Source: an uncultured Lachnospiraceae bacterium (GTDB lineage: Bacteria > Bacillota > Clostridia > Lachnospirales > Lachnospiraceae). From it: a stretch of DNA of 47,468 nt. Positions 16,536 to 25,186 of this stretch are shown here, piece by piece. Every line of letters begins with the position of its first letter. Position 1 is the stretch's first letter. A program made the translations under genes and the position numbers. The stretch lies in assembly GCA_947624875.1 (NCBI GenBank), contig CANQMA010000009.1, positions 1 to 47,468 of the forward strand, in the 5' to 3' direction. Under the pieces are notes generated by a model. It was not told where the DNA came from. It searched no databases and saw only the letters and a list, made by a program, of their open reading frames with translations.

Positions 16536-17897
16536 ATGACATATACAAAAACGAAATTGACAACAATTATACAGGATTATGTTAATCTATGCGAAAAGTA
16601 TGGAACAATAGAACAGAACCTTTTTACGGAATATGGAGTCAAACGCGGACTTCGGGATATCAACGGACAGGGAGTGCTGACCGGAATTACCAATATTTCC
16701 AGAGTGGAGTCGTCAAAAATTGTAGATGGAAAGACGGTTCCATGCAGAGGAGAACTGTACTACCGTGGATACAACATTACCGATCTGGTAGAGGGCTTTC
16801 GGAGAAACGGGCGCTTCGGGTTTGAAGAAGTGGCGTATTTACTGCTGTTTGGCGAACTGCCAGATGGTGAAAAATTGACGGAATTTGAAGAGTTGATGGC
16901 CACTTGTAGAAAATTACCTAAAAATTTTGTCCGGGACGTTATCATGAAAGCTCCAACAGAGGACATTATGAATTCTCTTACCAGAAGTGTATTGACGCTG
17001 GCATCTTATGATAAGGATTTGACAGACACGTCGATTGAGAATGTTATTAAGCAGTCTATCCGGCTCATCAGCATTTTCCCAATGCTGTCCGTCTATGGAT
17101 ATCATGCTTACAACCACTATATTAAAGGAAAAAGTTTTTATATCCACAGACCGCTGCCGGAACTTTCTGCCAGTGAAAACTTCCTTCGGATGCTTCGACC
17201 GGATAAAAAATATACGGCGCTGGAGGCGAGGGTGCTTGATATTGCCCTGGTATTACATATGGAGCATGGTGGAGGAAACAATTCCACCTTTACGACAAGA
17301 GTCGTGACTTCTTCCGGTTCCGACACCTATTCGACCGTTGCGGCGGCGCTTTCATCGCTGAAAGGACCGCGTCATGGCGGTGCCAATATTATGGTTGTAA
17401 AAATGTTTGCCGATATTAAAAAGAATGTAAAAAACATCACCGATGAAACGGAAGTCAAAGAATACCTTCGTAAAATTTTAAATAAACAGGCATTTAATAA
17501 GCAGGGATTGATTTACGGAATGGGACATGCCGTGTATTCGATTTCTGATCCGAGAGCGGAGATTTTCAAGAAATTCGTTGAGCAGCTGGCAAAAGAGAAA
17601 CACAGGGAAAAGGATTTTGCGCTTTATAGCATGATTGAGCGGCTTGCACCGGAAGTCATTGCCGAGGAGCGGCATATTTACAAGGGCGTCAGCGCCAATG
17701 TAGATTTTTACAGCGGACTGGTTTACAGTATGCTGGATATCCCTGAGGAACTTTATACCCCGATGTTTGCAATCGCAAGAATTGTCGGCTGGAGCGCGCA
17801 TCGGCTGGAGGAACTCATTAATGCGGACAAAATTATGCGTCCTGCATATATCAGCGTATGTGATTACAACAAATACAAAGATTTGTCAGAGCGGTAA
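16536..17897 (+). CDS. Citrate synthase
   Basis: A 453-residue citrate/2-methylcitrate synthase. The catalytic residues are visible: a histidine in LHMEHGGGNNSTF, one in KGPRHGGAN, one in YGMGHAVYSISDPR and the aspartate in SANVDFYSGLVY. The N-terminal region (GVLTGITNISRVESSKI, RGYNITDLV) is the form common in anaerobic Clostridia. It condenses oxaloacetate and acetyl-CoA. In an organism with a partial TCA cycle it would lead toward 2-oxoglutarate and glutamate, the substrate of proBA upstream, so the operon makes metabolic sense. It starts 15 bp after the lipid kinase and a terminator follows. The 2-methylcitrate activity cannot be excluded. Confidence 0.92.
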   Translation: MTYTKTKLTTIIQDYVNLCEKYGTIEQNLFTEYGVKRGLRDINGQGVLTGITNISRVESSKIVDGKTVPCRGELYYRGYNITDLVEGFRRNGRFGFEEVAYLLLFGELPDGEKLTEFEELMATCRKLPKNFVRDVIMKAPTEDIMNSLTRSVLTLASYDKDLTDTSIENVIKQSIRLISIFPMLSVYGYHAYNHYIKGKSFYIHRPLPELSASENFLRMLRPDKKYTALEARVLDIALVLHMEHGGGNNSTFTTRVVTSSGSDTYSTVAAALSSLKGPRHGGANIMVVKMFADIKKNVKNITDETEVKEYLRKILNKQAFNKQGLIYGMGHAVYSISDPRAEIFKKFVEQLAKEKHREKDFALYSMIERLAPEVIAEERHIYKGVSANVDFYSGLVYSMLDIPEELYTPMFAIARIVGWSAHRLEELINADKIMRPAYISVCDYNKYKDLSER

Positions 17898-17926
17898 TCT
17901 GTGGAGACAGAAATAAGATTTGAAAT

Positions 17927-17959
17927 AAAAATCCGGTGCATATCCTGTGCTGGATTTTT
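17927..17959 (+). terminator. intrinsic terminator after the citrate synthase gene
   Basis: AAAATCC (17928-17934) pairs with GGATTTT, and an inner GGTGCA/TGTGCT arm with wobbles extends the stem around a TATCC loop. The 3' arm merges into a run of five T. Confidence 0.75.
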
Positions 17960-18034
17960 GTATACTGGATTGAGGGGATTTGTACATTTTTTATGTGGCG
18001 GAAATCTCAAATTGAAAGAAAAAGGAGAGTAGTC

Positions 18035-18532
18035 ATGAAATTAACACAGAGTGACGTAGACAAAATAAAGGAAGAAATCGAACATAGAAAACTGGTGCTT
18101 CGGCCAAGAATTTTGGAAGATGTCAAAGAAGCAAGGGCGCAGGGAGATTTAAGCGAAAATTTTGAGTATAAAGCTGCAAAGAAGGAAAAAAATCAGAATG
18201 ACAGTCGAATCCGCTATCTGGAGCGTATCTTAAAGACGGCAACAATGGTGACGGACGAATCCGCAGACGATGAAGTCGGACTGAACAAGACGGTGCAGGT
18301 CTACTTTGAAGAGGATGACGAGACAGAAACCTTTAAGATTGTCAGCCCGATGCGCGGGAATACAGTCAGTGGAAGGATTACAATGGAATCCCCTATCGGA
18401 CAGGCACTCATGGGACATAAGGCAGGCGACCGAATCCGGATTCAGGTGAATGAAGATTATTTTTACCATGTCGTTATCAGGTCTATTGAAAATACGGGCG
18501 AAGAGGAAACGGATACGATACGGACTTATTAA
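18035..18532 (+). CDS. greA: GreA-type transcription elongation factor
   Basis: A 165-residue GreA/GreB-family factor that reactivates backtracked RNA polymerase. The N-terminal coiled coil (about 5-75) carries the acidic tip motif QGDLSENFEYKAAKKEKN. The C-terminal FKBP-like domain includes SPIGQALMGHKAGDRI. ATG 18035 follows AAAGGAGAG at good spacing. It heads a three-gene group with a WYL regulator 10 bp downstream. This may be a paralogue rather than the main GreA; the window does not show another. Confidence 0.9.
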   Translation: MKLTQSDVDKIKEEIEHRKLVLRPRILEDVKEARAQGDLSENFEYKAAKKEKNQNDSRIRYLERILKTATMVTDESADDEVGLNKTVQVYFEEDDETETFKIVSPMRGNTVSGRITMESPIGQALMGHKAGDRIRIQVNEDYFYHVVIRSIENTGEEETDTIRTY

Positions 18533-18542
18533 AGGAGAAACA

Positions 18543-19532
18543 ATGGCAAAATCAGAAAAACAGAAATTAAAATTACTGGCGCTGCTGGAAATTTTTAAAG
18601 AATATACCGATGAAGAACACGGAATTACCATGCCGGAGATTGTAGAGGAACTCAAGCGAAGGGATATCCGTGCGGAACGAAAAGCAATTTATACCGATAT
18701 TGCTCTTCTCAGCGAATATGGTTATGAGATAGAATCTTTTAAGGAAAAAGGGAAATACTATTATTCACTGGTGAATCGGAATTTTGAACTTCCGGAATTA
18801 AAATTGCTGGTGGACGCGGTACAGGCGTCAAAATTTATTTCCGAAAAAAAGTCGAATGAACTGATTAAAAAAATAGAGAGTCAGGCAAGCAAATATCAGG
18901 CGGCGCAGCTGCAGCGGCAGGTCTATGTGGCAAACCGCATTAAGACAAACTATGAAAGCGTTTATTATAATATCGACGATATCAATCAGGCGATCAATCA
19001 AAACAGCCAGATTACGTTCGATTATTATGACTGGACTCTGAACAAGAAAATGGAACTGCGTGCAAACGGACGAAAAGAGAACATTAGCCCGTGGGCGCTG
19101 ATGTGGGATGATGAAAATTATTATATGGTTGCCTATGAAACTGCGAGCGGACAGATTAAGCATTATCGTGTGGACAAGATGAGAAAAATCCGAAATACAG
19201 AAATTCCGAGAGATGGGAAAAAGGAATTTGATCAGTTTGATATGGCGGTCTATGCGAAAAAAGTCTTTCATATGTTTACCGGAAAAGAGCAGACGGTAAA
19301 GTTAGAATTTCAAAATGAAATGATTGGCGTTGTCATGGACCGGTTTGGCAATGATGTCATGATCATTCCACAAAATAACGGGCATTTTATTATCAATGTA
19401 AAAGTAAACATTAGTAATATGTTTTTCGGATGGATTATCGGACTGGGAAACGGCGTGAGGATTCTTGGTCCGGAACCGGTTGTCAAACAGTTTAAAAAGG
19501 AGATTCAACGGCTCAATGAACAGTACCAGTAG
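18543..19532 (+). CDS. WYL-domain helix-turn-helix transcriptional regulator
   Basis: A 329-residue regulator. The N-terminal winged helix-turn-helix (about 5-70) is visible as LLALLEIFKEYTDEEHGITMPEIVEEL followed by AERKAIYTDIALLSEYGY. The WYL domain (about 140-215) includes NISPWALMWDDENYYMVAYE and HYRVDKM. A C-terminal WCX-like extension ends the protein. By family knowledge WYL domains bind nucleic acid or nucleotide ligands and often control defence or DNA-damage genes. ATG 18543 follows AAAGGAG. Its 3' end overlaps the next gene by 17 bp, suggesting coupled translation. Confidence 0.88.
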   Translation: MAKSEKQKLKLLALLEIFKEYTDEEHGITMPEIVEELKRRDIRAERKAIYTDIALLSEYGYEIESFKEKGKYYYSLVNRNFELPELKLLVDAVQASKFISEKKSNELIKKIESQASKYQAAQLQRQVYVANRIKTNYESVYYNIDDINQAINQNSQITFDYYDWTLNKKMELRANGRKENISPWALMWDDENYYMVAYETASGQIKHYRVDKMRKIRNTEIPRDGKKEFDQFDMAVYAKKVFHMFTGKEQTVKLEFQNEMIGVVMDRFGNDVMIIPQNNGHFIINVKVNISNMFFGWIIGLGNGVRILGPEPVVKQFKKEIQRLNEQYQ

Positions 19533-20163
19533 AGGAAAACTTTATCTCTTTACCAGTTATGCCCCCGGAGCGGGAAAAAGTTATCTGATGGTTGAACGGG
19601 CGGTTTTGCAAAAGGCAAAAGGGAAAAGAATTATAATTGGTTTCTTAAATTCTGACCATAGAGACATCGATGAAATATTAATCGACCATCATGTCCGCCG
19701 GAAATTTCATAAAAAATATTCTTTAAGGAAAATTCTCGAATTCCATCCTGACCTTGTAGTCATGGACGAGATGGGCATGAGGGGAAGAAACAGGGACCGG
19801 AAAAGTTTTGTATATGAAGATATCGAAATCTTATTAAATCACGGAATTGACGTCTATGCTTCGGCAAACCTGAAACGCTTTGAACAGATGAACCCCAAAT
19901 TTAAACAAATTACGGGAATTGGAATTCGAAGCAGTATACCGCAACACTTTTTGGATACTGCGTATCAGATCTGTTTTATAGACTACGGCCCTGAGCAGAT
20001 GAGAGCAGATTTTCAGTCTGGGATTTTGTTTGATAAAGAAGAAATGGATTCCAAAATCATGCAGAAGAATTTTCAGCTGGAAACCCTGAAAGCGTACCGT
20101 AGTCTTTGTCTTGAAATTTTAGAAAAACAGTTTGCCGGCAAACTGGAAATTTATCAAAGGTAA
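19516..20163 (+). CDS. Stand-alone KdpD N-terminal domain protein
   Basis: A 215-residue protein matching only the N-terminal cytoplasmic domain of the KdpD potassium sensor. Visible are Walker A SYAPGAGKSY (about 14-23), a Walker B-like DLVVMDEMG, DIEILLNHGIDVYASANLKRFEQ and ITGIGIRSSIPQHFLDTA. There is no USP domain, membrane helix or kinase, and no kdp genes are nearby. The start ATG at 19516 lies inside the end of the WYL gene, 13 nt after AAGGAG, so spacing is long; GTG 19465 is a longer option. Function is not established. A nucleotide- or ion-responsive switch serving the WYL regulator is a guess. Confidence 0.82.
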   Translation: MNSTSRGKLYLFTSYAPGAGKSYLMVERAVLQKAKGKRIIIGFLNSDHRDIDEILIDHHVRRKFHKKYSLRKILEFHPDLVVMDEMGMRGRNRDRKSFVYEDIEILLNHGIDVYASANLKRFEQMNPKFKQITGIGIRSSIPQHFLDTAYQICFIDYGPEQMRADFQSGILFDKEEMDSKIMQKNFQLETLKAYRSLCLEILEKQFAGKLEIYQR

Positions 20164-20174
20164 AGAATTAAAAT

Positions 20175-20216
20175 AAGATATGCCATGGAAGAAACATTCC
20201 ATGGCATATCTTGTTT
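20175..20216 (+). terminator. strong intrinsic terminator after the KdpD-like gene
   Basis: A perfect 16-bp stem, AAGATATGCCATGGAA (20175-20190) with its complement at 20197-20212, closes a 6-nt loop GAAACA and is followed by GTTTT. Confidence 0.88.
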
Positions 20217-20221
20217 TCCGG

Positions 20222-20251
20222 GTAATAAGAATCTTAAGATTTTCATACAAT
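20222..20251 (+). promoter_or_regulatory. candidate sigma-E promoter of spoIIID
   Basis: CATACAAT (20244-20251) matches the sporulation sigma-E -10 consensus, with a weak -35 (GTAATAAG, 20222-20229) 14 bp upstream. spoIIID is a classic sigma-E target, so the match is plausible. Confidence 0.5.
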
Positions 20252-20281
20252 AAAATAACGAGATTCAGTTCAGGGGAATTT

Positions 20282-20548
20282 TTGAAAACATATATTGAAA
20301 GCAGAGTTTTAGAAAATGCAAGATTTATTGTGGAACATCACTGCACAGTCAGAGAGTGCGCAAAAAAAATGGGAAGCAGTAAGAGTACAGTACATAAAGA
20401 CGTATCGGAACGCATCTGGGGAATTGACAGAGGACTGGCTGCAGATGTCCGAAAAGTACTCAACATCAATAAATCGGAAAGGCATATTCGCGGAGGCATG
20501 GCGACAAAACGAAAAAAAGCCCTGCTGATGAACAGCAAGGCTAAGTAA
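20282..20548 (+). CDS. spoIIID: Sporulation transcriptional regulator SpoIIID
   Basis: An 88-residue DNA-binding protein. The helix-turn-helix TVRECAKKMGSSKSTVHKDV (22-41) and the C-terminal basic segment KSERHIRGGMATKRK are diagnostic. By family knowledge it acts in the mother cell under sigma-E, activating and repressing sporulation genes. I chose the TTG at 20282 because it gives the family length (80-90) and AGGGGA lies just upstream, although the spacing is only 4 nt. The longer in-frame ATG at 20180 would start inside the preceding terminator. The neighbouring Mbl gene repeats the spoIIID-mbl order of Bacillus subtilis. Confidence 0.93.
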   Translation: MKTYIESRVLENARFIVEHHCTVRECAKKMGSSKSTVHKDVSERIWGIDRGLAADVRKVLNINKSERHIRGGMATKRKKALLMNSKAK

Positions 20549-20555
20549 TCGGGGG

Positions 20556-20582
20556 ACCTAGAGGGAATTTCACCCTCTAGGT
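20556..20582 (+). terminator. hairpin after spoIIID
   Basis: ACCTAGAGGG (20556-20565) pairs perfectly with 20573-20582 around a 7-nt loop. No T-run follows, so it may be a weak terminator or an mRNA-stabilising hairpin. Confidence 0.5.
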
Positions 20583-20636
20583 TGAGTATGAAAAACTTAA
20601 AATACGCCAATAGGGTATGACGTATCCAATTTGATA

Positions 20637-20655
20637 TGTACTACTTAGTAGTACA
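20637..20655 (+). promoter_or_regulatory. 19-bp palindrome in the AT-rich spoIIID-mbl gap
   Basis: TGTACTACTTAGTAGTACA is a perfect odd palindrome centred on 20646. It sits in a 328-bp AT-rich gap (20549-20876) and is about 125 bp upstream of the mbl promoter candidate. It could be an operator or a small hairpin. No protein can be assigned. Confidence 0.55.
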
Positions 20656-20779
20656 CATATGATAGTATAGTATAAATATGAACAAAATATAAAATAATTG
20701 TTAAATATTTTTTAAATTGTAGAAAAAAGAAAGATTTTAAGAACCTCCATTTTTTTGGCAACAAATTACAAATAAATAA

Positions 20780-20808
20780 TGTACAGATTTGCAAAAAATT
20801 GTTATACT
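20780..20808 (+). promoter_or_regulatory. candidate promoter of mbl
   Basis: TGTACA (20780-20785) and TATACT (20803-20808) are separated by 17 bp, in a strongly AT-rich stretch about 70 bp before the start codon. The -10 is good and the -35 is weak. Confidence 0.4.
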
Positions 20809-20876
20809 TTATATTGGTATGGATATGATAATAATACACATCGAAGATTAATTGATGCACATAAAAGGAGTAATCA

Positions 20877-21875
20877 ATGTTTAATACAGATATAGGAATC
20901 GATTTAGGCACTGCAAGTGTTTTAGTATATATTAAAGGCAAAGGTGTCGTTTTAAAGGAACCTTCTGTTGTTGCCGTTGACAGGGATACGGAAAAGATTA
21001 AGGCAGTGGGAGAAGAAGCGCGTCTGATGATTGGAAGAACGCCGGGAAATATTCTGGCGGTCCGCCCGATGAAGCAGGGCGTTATTTCCAATTATTCCAT
21101 TACGGAGCAGATGATTCGCTATTTTATTCAAAAATCAATTGGAAAGCGTTCTTACAAGAAACCCCGGATCTGTATCTGCATTCCGAGTGAGGCTACGGAA
21201 GTCGAGAAAAAAGCGGTAGAGGACGCCTGTTATCAGGCTGGCGCCCGTTTGGTATATACCGTGGAAGAACCTTTAGCTGCAGCGATTGGTTCCGGAATCG
21301 AAGTCAAAAAACCATGCGGCAATATGATTGTGGATATTGGTGGCGGAACAACAGATATTGCAGTGATTTCTCTTGGAGGCACAGTTGTCAGCACTTCTGT
21401 CAAAATAGCCGGGGATGACTTTGACGAGGCGATTATCCGCCATATGAGAAAAAAGCACAATCTTCTGATTGGAGAGCGGACGGCAGAGGAAATTAAAATC
21501 GGGATTGGGACATGCTATCAGAAAGCGGAAACAGACACGATGGAAGTTCGCGGCAGGAATCTGGTGACAGGGTTGCCAAAGACCGTGGAAGTGACTTCTG
21601 ATGAGACGGAGGAGGCATTGCGGGATGCAACGAGCAGTATTGTCGAATCAATTCACCGCGTTCTGGAACAGACGCCTCCCGAACTGGCGGCAGACATTGC
21701 TGTACGGGGTATTGTTCTGACCGGCGGCGGCTGCCTGCTGCGCGGATTAGATGAACTGATAGAGTCCAAAACAGGAATCAATACGATGACCGCAGAAGAC
21801 CCGATGACCGCAGTTGCGATTGGGACAGGCCGTTATATTGATATGATTGACGAACAAAATAAGGAAAAGAATTAA
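20877..21875 (+). CDS. mbl: Mbl/MreB-type rod-shape actin
   Basis: A 332-residue bacterial actin that polymerises under the membrane and directs side-wall synthesis. The actin-fold nucleotide motifs are intact: phosphate 1 DIGIDLGTASV, VGEEARLMIGRTPGNILAVRPM, phosphate 2 MIVDIGGGTTDIAVISLGG, LIGERTAEEIKI and the adenosine motif VLTGGGCLLRGLDEL. Length is normal. AAAGGAG precedes the ATG. I prefer Mbl over MreB because it directly follows spoIIID, as in Bacillus subtilis, and has no mreC/mreD after it; the families are close, so the symbol is less certain than the family. Confidence 0.9.
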   Translation: MFNTDIGIDLGTASVLVYIKGKGVVLKEPSVVAVDRDTEKIKAVGEEARLMIGRTPGNILAVRPMKQGVISNYSITEQMIRYFIQKSIGKRSYKKPRICICIPSEATEVEKKAVEDACYQAGARLVYTVEEPLAAAIGSGIEVKKPCGNMIVDIGGGTTDIAVISLGGTVVSTSVKIAGDDFDEAIIRHMRKKHNLLIGERTAEEIKIGIGTCYQKAETDTMEVRGRNLVTGLPKTVEVTSDETEEALRDATSSIVESIHRVLEQTPPELAADIAVRGIVLTGGGCLLRGLDELIESKTGINTMTAEDPMTAVAIGTGRYIDMIDEQNKEKN

Positions 21876-21888
21876 TTGATTGTGACAT

Positions 21889-24135
21889 ATGAAAACAATT
21901 AGCGGTTATGTAGAAAATATTACTTTCCGAAATGAAGAAAATGGATTTACGGTATTAACCTTATCGAGTGGAAAAAAGAATATTACCTGTACCGGTGTAT
22001 TCGGCTATATCGGTCAGGGCGAATATCTTGAAATCGACGGTGAAGAAGTATTTCATGATATTTATGGACAGCAGATTAAGGTCACGGCTTATCGGATTAT
22101 TCCAGCTTCCGATGCGCGTTCCATCCGTAAATATTTAGGTTCCGGTTCTATCAGGGGCATTGGAGCAGTGCTGGCAGACCGGATTGTAGACCGGTTTGGA
22201 GAGGATACACTGCGGGTGATTGAAGAAGAACCGGAACTTTTAGCGGAAATCCGAGGAATTACGATTCATAAAGCGATGGACATTTACGAACAGGTAGAAG
22301 AAAAAAAAGATATGCGCGACGCTATGATTTTTCTTCAGGGGTATAATATTACTCCGGCATTAAGTTCCAAACTTTTCACCATTTATGGCGGAAAAATTTA
22401 TGAGATTATTGAGAACAATCCTTATCAGCTTGCGGATGATGTGACCGGAGTCAGTTTCAAAACGGCTGATGAAATTGCACGGCGGGCAGGCGTGGCAGTC
22501 GATGCAGCCATTCGCATCAAAAGTGGAATGTGCTATGCGCTGACAGATGTATCCATGTTGGGGCATACCTATCTGCCAAAGGATAAACTGGCTGCGCGGA
22601 CGATAGAACTTCTCGGGCTGCGGGATCAGTACATGAACCCGGACGGTACATACAATATGGATTTTCTGGATCAATGCTACACGGAACTGCTGCTCGAAAA
22701 AAAGTTAATTGAAAAAGAGATTGACGGACAGAAAGCGGTATTTCTGTCTTCTTATTATTATACAGAACTAAATATTGCAAGAATGCTTTTAAATTTAAAC
22801 ATATCGACGCCTGAGGACGACTATATCATTGGAGTCAAACTGGAAACCATTGAAAAAATGACCGGGATTCATCTGGATGAAATGCAGAAACAGGCTGTTA
22901 TTCAGACACAGAATCATGGAGTTTCCATTATCACGGGAGGACCGGGAACCGGAAAAACAACGACTATCAATACCATCATTCAGATGTTTGAAGCCGATGG
23001 TTTTTCTGTCAGTCTTGCCGCGCCGACCGGGAGGGCGTCGAAACGAATGAGTGAGGCGACCGGCCACGAGGCGAAAACAATTCACCGGATGCTTGAAATT
23101 GCGGGAAGCGTAGACGACAACCGGTCAGAGGCAAAATTTGGCAGAAACGAGATGAATCCGTTGGAGACGGACGTGATTATCGTTGATGAGATGTCGATGG
23201 TCGATACTTTTTTAATGTACGCGCTGCTGCGCGCAGTTGAAATCGGAACGAGAATCGTTTTTGTCGGCGATGTCAATCAGCTCGCGAGCGTAGGACCGGG
23301 CAACGTACTGAAAGATATGATTGCTTCCGGGCGCTTCAGTGTCGTGCGTCTGACAAAAGTATTCCGACAGGCAGAAGAGAGTGGCATTGTTATCAATGCG
23401 CACAAAATTAACGCCGGAGAACAGATAAAACTTGACAATCAAATGAAAGACTTCTTATATATAGAAAGAGAAACCGCGCAGTCTGCTCAAAACGCCGCCG
23501 TAGGACTTATTTTGAGTAAACTTCCGGAATATGTGCACACAGACCCAATGGAGATACAGATTCTGACGCCGACGAGAAATGGTATTTTGGGCGTCAATTC
23601 GCTCAATCCGTATCTGCAGCAGTATATGAACCCGCCATCGCCCGAAAAACGGGAAAAAGAAATTGGCGGCGTGCTCTTCCGCGAGGGAGACAAGGTCATG
23701 CAGATTAAAAATAATTATCAGCTGGATTGGGAACAGCGCACAAAAGAGGGCGTGTTTCTGGATTCCGGCACAGGTGTTTTTAACGGGGATGTTGGAAGAA
23801 TCACAATCATTAACAACGCGACCAATCTGATAGAAGTCCGGTTTGATGATGACCGCTATGTCACCTATGATGCGAAACAGGCGGAAGAATTGGATCTGGC
23901 ATACGCGATTACGATACATAAAGCACAGGGAAGCGAGTATCCGGCAGTGATATTGCTGTTGGTGTCCGGCTCGCCGATGCTGATGACGAGGAATCTGTTA
24001 TATACCGGTGTCACAAGAGCAATCAAATGTGTCTGCATTGTCGGACGTAAAGAAATGTTTGCCGCCATGGTGGCAAATGAAGACCAGCACAAGCGGTATT
24101 CCGGATTAGAGTGGCAGCTGAGAAATTATGAATAA
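21889..24135 (+). CDS. recD2: RecD2-family ATP-dependent DNA helicase
   Basis: A 748-residue superfamily 1B helicase, 5'-3' by family knowledge. The N-terminal OB-like and helix-hairpin-helix region (1-330) shows IRGIGAVLADRIVDRFGED and GVSFKTADEIARRAG. The helicase core carries Walker A GGPGTGKTT (350-358), APTGRASKRM, DEEM-type Walker B VDEMSMVD, GDVNQLASVGPG, VFRQAEESGI, and the C-terminal ITIHKAQGSEYPAVIL and LLYTGVTRA motifs. No recB/recC is near, as expected for RecD2. The gene starts 13 bp after mbl and only a weak ribosome-binding site is visible. Confidence 0.94.
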   Translation: MKTISGYVENITFRNEENGFTVLTLSSGKKNITCTGVFGYIGQGEYLEIDGEEVFHDIYGQQIKVTAYRIIPASDARSIRKYLGSGSIRGIGAVLADRIVDRFGEDTLRVIEEEPELLAEIRGITIHKAMDIYEQVEEKKDMRDAMIFLQGYNITPALSSKLFTIYGGKIYEIIENNPYQLADDVTGVSFKTADEIARRAGVAVDAAIRIKSGMCYALTDVSMLGHTYLPKDKLAARTIELLGLRDQYMNPDGTYNMDFLDQCYTELLLEKKLIEKEIDGQKAVFLSSYYYTELNIARMLLNLNISTPEDDYIIGVKLETIEKMTGIHLDEMQKQAVIQTQNHGVSIITGGPGTGKTTTINTIIQMFEADGFSVSLAAPTGRASKRMSEATGHEAKTIHRMLEIAGSVDDNRSEAKFGRNEMNPLETDVIIVDEMSMVDTFLMYALLRAVEIGTRIVFVGDVNQLASVGPGNVLKDMIASGRFSVVRLTKVFRQAEESGIVINAHKINAGEQIKLDNQMKDFLYIERETAQSAQNAAVGLILSKLPEYVHTDPMEIQILTPTRNGILGVNSLNPYLQQYMNPPSPEKREKEIGGVLFREGDKVMQIKNNYQLDWEQRTKEGVFLDSGTGVFNGDVGRITIINNATNLIEVRFDDDRYVTYDAKQAEELDLAYAITIHKAQGSEYPAVILLLVSGSPMLMTRNLLYTGVTRAIKCVCIVGRKEMFAAMVANEDQHKRYSGLEWQLRNYE

Positions 24136-24148
24136 AGGGGAATTTACT

Positions 24149-24865
24149 ATGAGTATGAAAGAACAATTGCTGCAGGTCTTTTTTCCAAAGACCTGTCCGC
24201 TTTGCAAAAGAGTACTGACAGGACACAAAAAAATATGCCGGGACTGCAGCATAAATCTTCCTTGGATCAGAGAACCGAAATGCCGGAAATGCGGCAAATC
24301 ATTATTAGGTGAAGAATTACTATATTGTAGTGACTGTAATGAAAATCCGCATTTTTTTGAAAGAGGGATTTCCGTATTTGAATATCAAAATGATATTCGG
24401 GAGTCTCTGCAGCGTTTTAAATATCAAAATGCGCGCGAGTATGCTGATTTTTATGGATTTGCAGCGGCATATCAGTATCGTAGTATTTTAAAAGACTGGA
24501 AAATTGAGGCGATTATCCCGGTTCCAGTGCATCGGTCCAAAGAGCGGCAAAGAGGGTATAATCAGGCGCAGGTCTTTGCAAACGCCCTTTCAGGTTACAT
24601 CAGGATTCCGGTTTGCAGTAATCTGCTTGTACGCATAAGGAAAACGGCTCCACAGAAAGAGTTTACGAAAGAAATGCGTATGCAGAATCTAAAAAACGCC
24701 TTTGCGGTGAAAACAGAACATATCGGAACGTTGAAAACAGTCCTGCTGGTAGACGATATCTATACTACCGGAAGTACTGCGGATGCATGCAGCAGAGTTT
24801 TAAAGAAAGCGGGAATCGAAAAAGTATATCTCCTTTGTATCAGTGCGGGGCAGAATGCGGTCTGA
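24149..24865 (+). CDS. ComF family protein (phosphoribosyltransferase-like)
   Basis: A 238-residue ComF-type protein. The N-terminal zinc-finger region has paired cysteines (CPLCKRVL, CRDC, CRKCGKSL, CSDC; about 13-75). The C-terminal half is a phosphoribosyltransferase fold with VPVHRSKERQRGYNQAQ and the PRPP-binding loop VLLVDDIYTTGSTADAC. By family knowledge ComF/GntX proteins take part in DNA uptake or processing; comF function outside Bacillus is not firmly known. ATG 24149 follows AAAGGGGA; an earlier in-frame ATG at 24128 overlaps the recD2 end. Likely co-transcribed with recD2. Confidence 0.88.
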   Translation: MSMKEQLLQVFFPKTCPLCKRVLTGHKKICRDCSINLPWIREPKCRKCGKSLLGEELLYCSDCNENPHFFERGISVFEYQNDIRESLQRFKYQNAREYADFYGFAAAYQYRSILKDWKIEAIIPVPVHRSKERQRGYNQAQVFANALSGYIRIPVCSNLLVRIRKTAPQKEFTKEMRMQNLKNAFAVKTEHIGTLKTVLLVDDIYTTGSTADACSRVLKKAGIEKVYLLCISAGQNAV

Positions 24866-24905
24866 AATAAAAAAGAACCGGAAAATATATCTTAAAAAGA
24901 TTTTG

Positions 24906-24934
24906 TTGACGGGATTTATTTTTCGTGCTATATT
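24906..24934 (+). promoter_or_regulatory. promoter of rpmG-secE-nusG
   Basis: TTGACG (24906-24911) and TATATT (24929-24934) have an ideal 17-bp spacer. It lies 80 bp upstream of rpmG. Confidence 0.7.
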
Positions 24935-25013
24935 TATGTAACAGGCAATCAGTCTTTTTTTTTTTGCTAAAAAAATAAAGGCTTGAAGATAGAAAAAAGC
25001 GGAGGTGAAACGC

Positions 25014-25163
25014 ATGAGAACAAGAATTACATTAGAATGTACAGAATGTAAGCAGCGCAATTACAATACAACAAAGGATAAGAAAACACATCCTGAGAGA
25101 GTAGAGACAAAGAAGTATTGTAAATTCTGCCAGAAACATACATTACACAAGGAAACAAAATAG
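25014..25163 (+). CDS. rpmG: 50S ribosomal protein L33
   Basis: A 49-residue L33 beginning [17 protein letters not shown]. Two CxxC pairs (C9/C12 and C36/C39) are present, so this is the zinc-binding form. It ends [16 protein letters not shown] precedes the ATG. Position before secE-nusG is the standard Firmicutes arrangement. A zinc-independent paralogue elsewhere in the genome is common but cannot be seen here. Confidence 0.96.
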   Translation: MRTRITLECTECKQRNYNTTKDKKTHPERVETKKYCKFCQKHTLHKETK

Positions 25164-25186
25164 TTTTTGAAAGTGGAGGAGTAAAA

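Noticed and set aside
20180-20281. Upstream extension of SpoIIID to ATG 20180
   Set aside because: It would begin inside the terminator stem of the previous gene and make the protein far longer than the 80-90 residues of the family.
20775-20876. Sporulation-specific promoter for mbl
   Set aside because: No sigma-E or sigma-G type -10 was found; the best match is an ordinary housekeeping-type -10.
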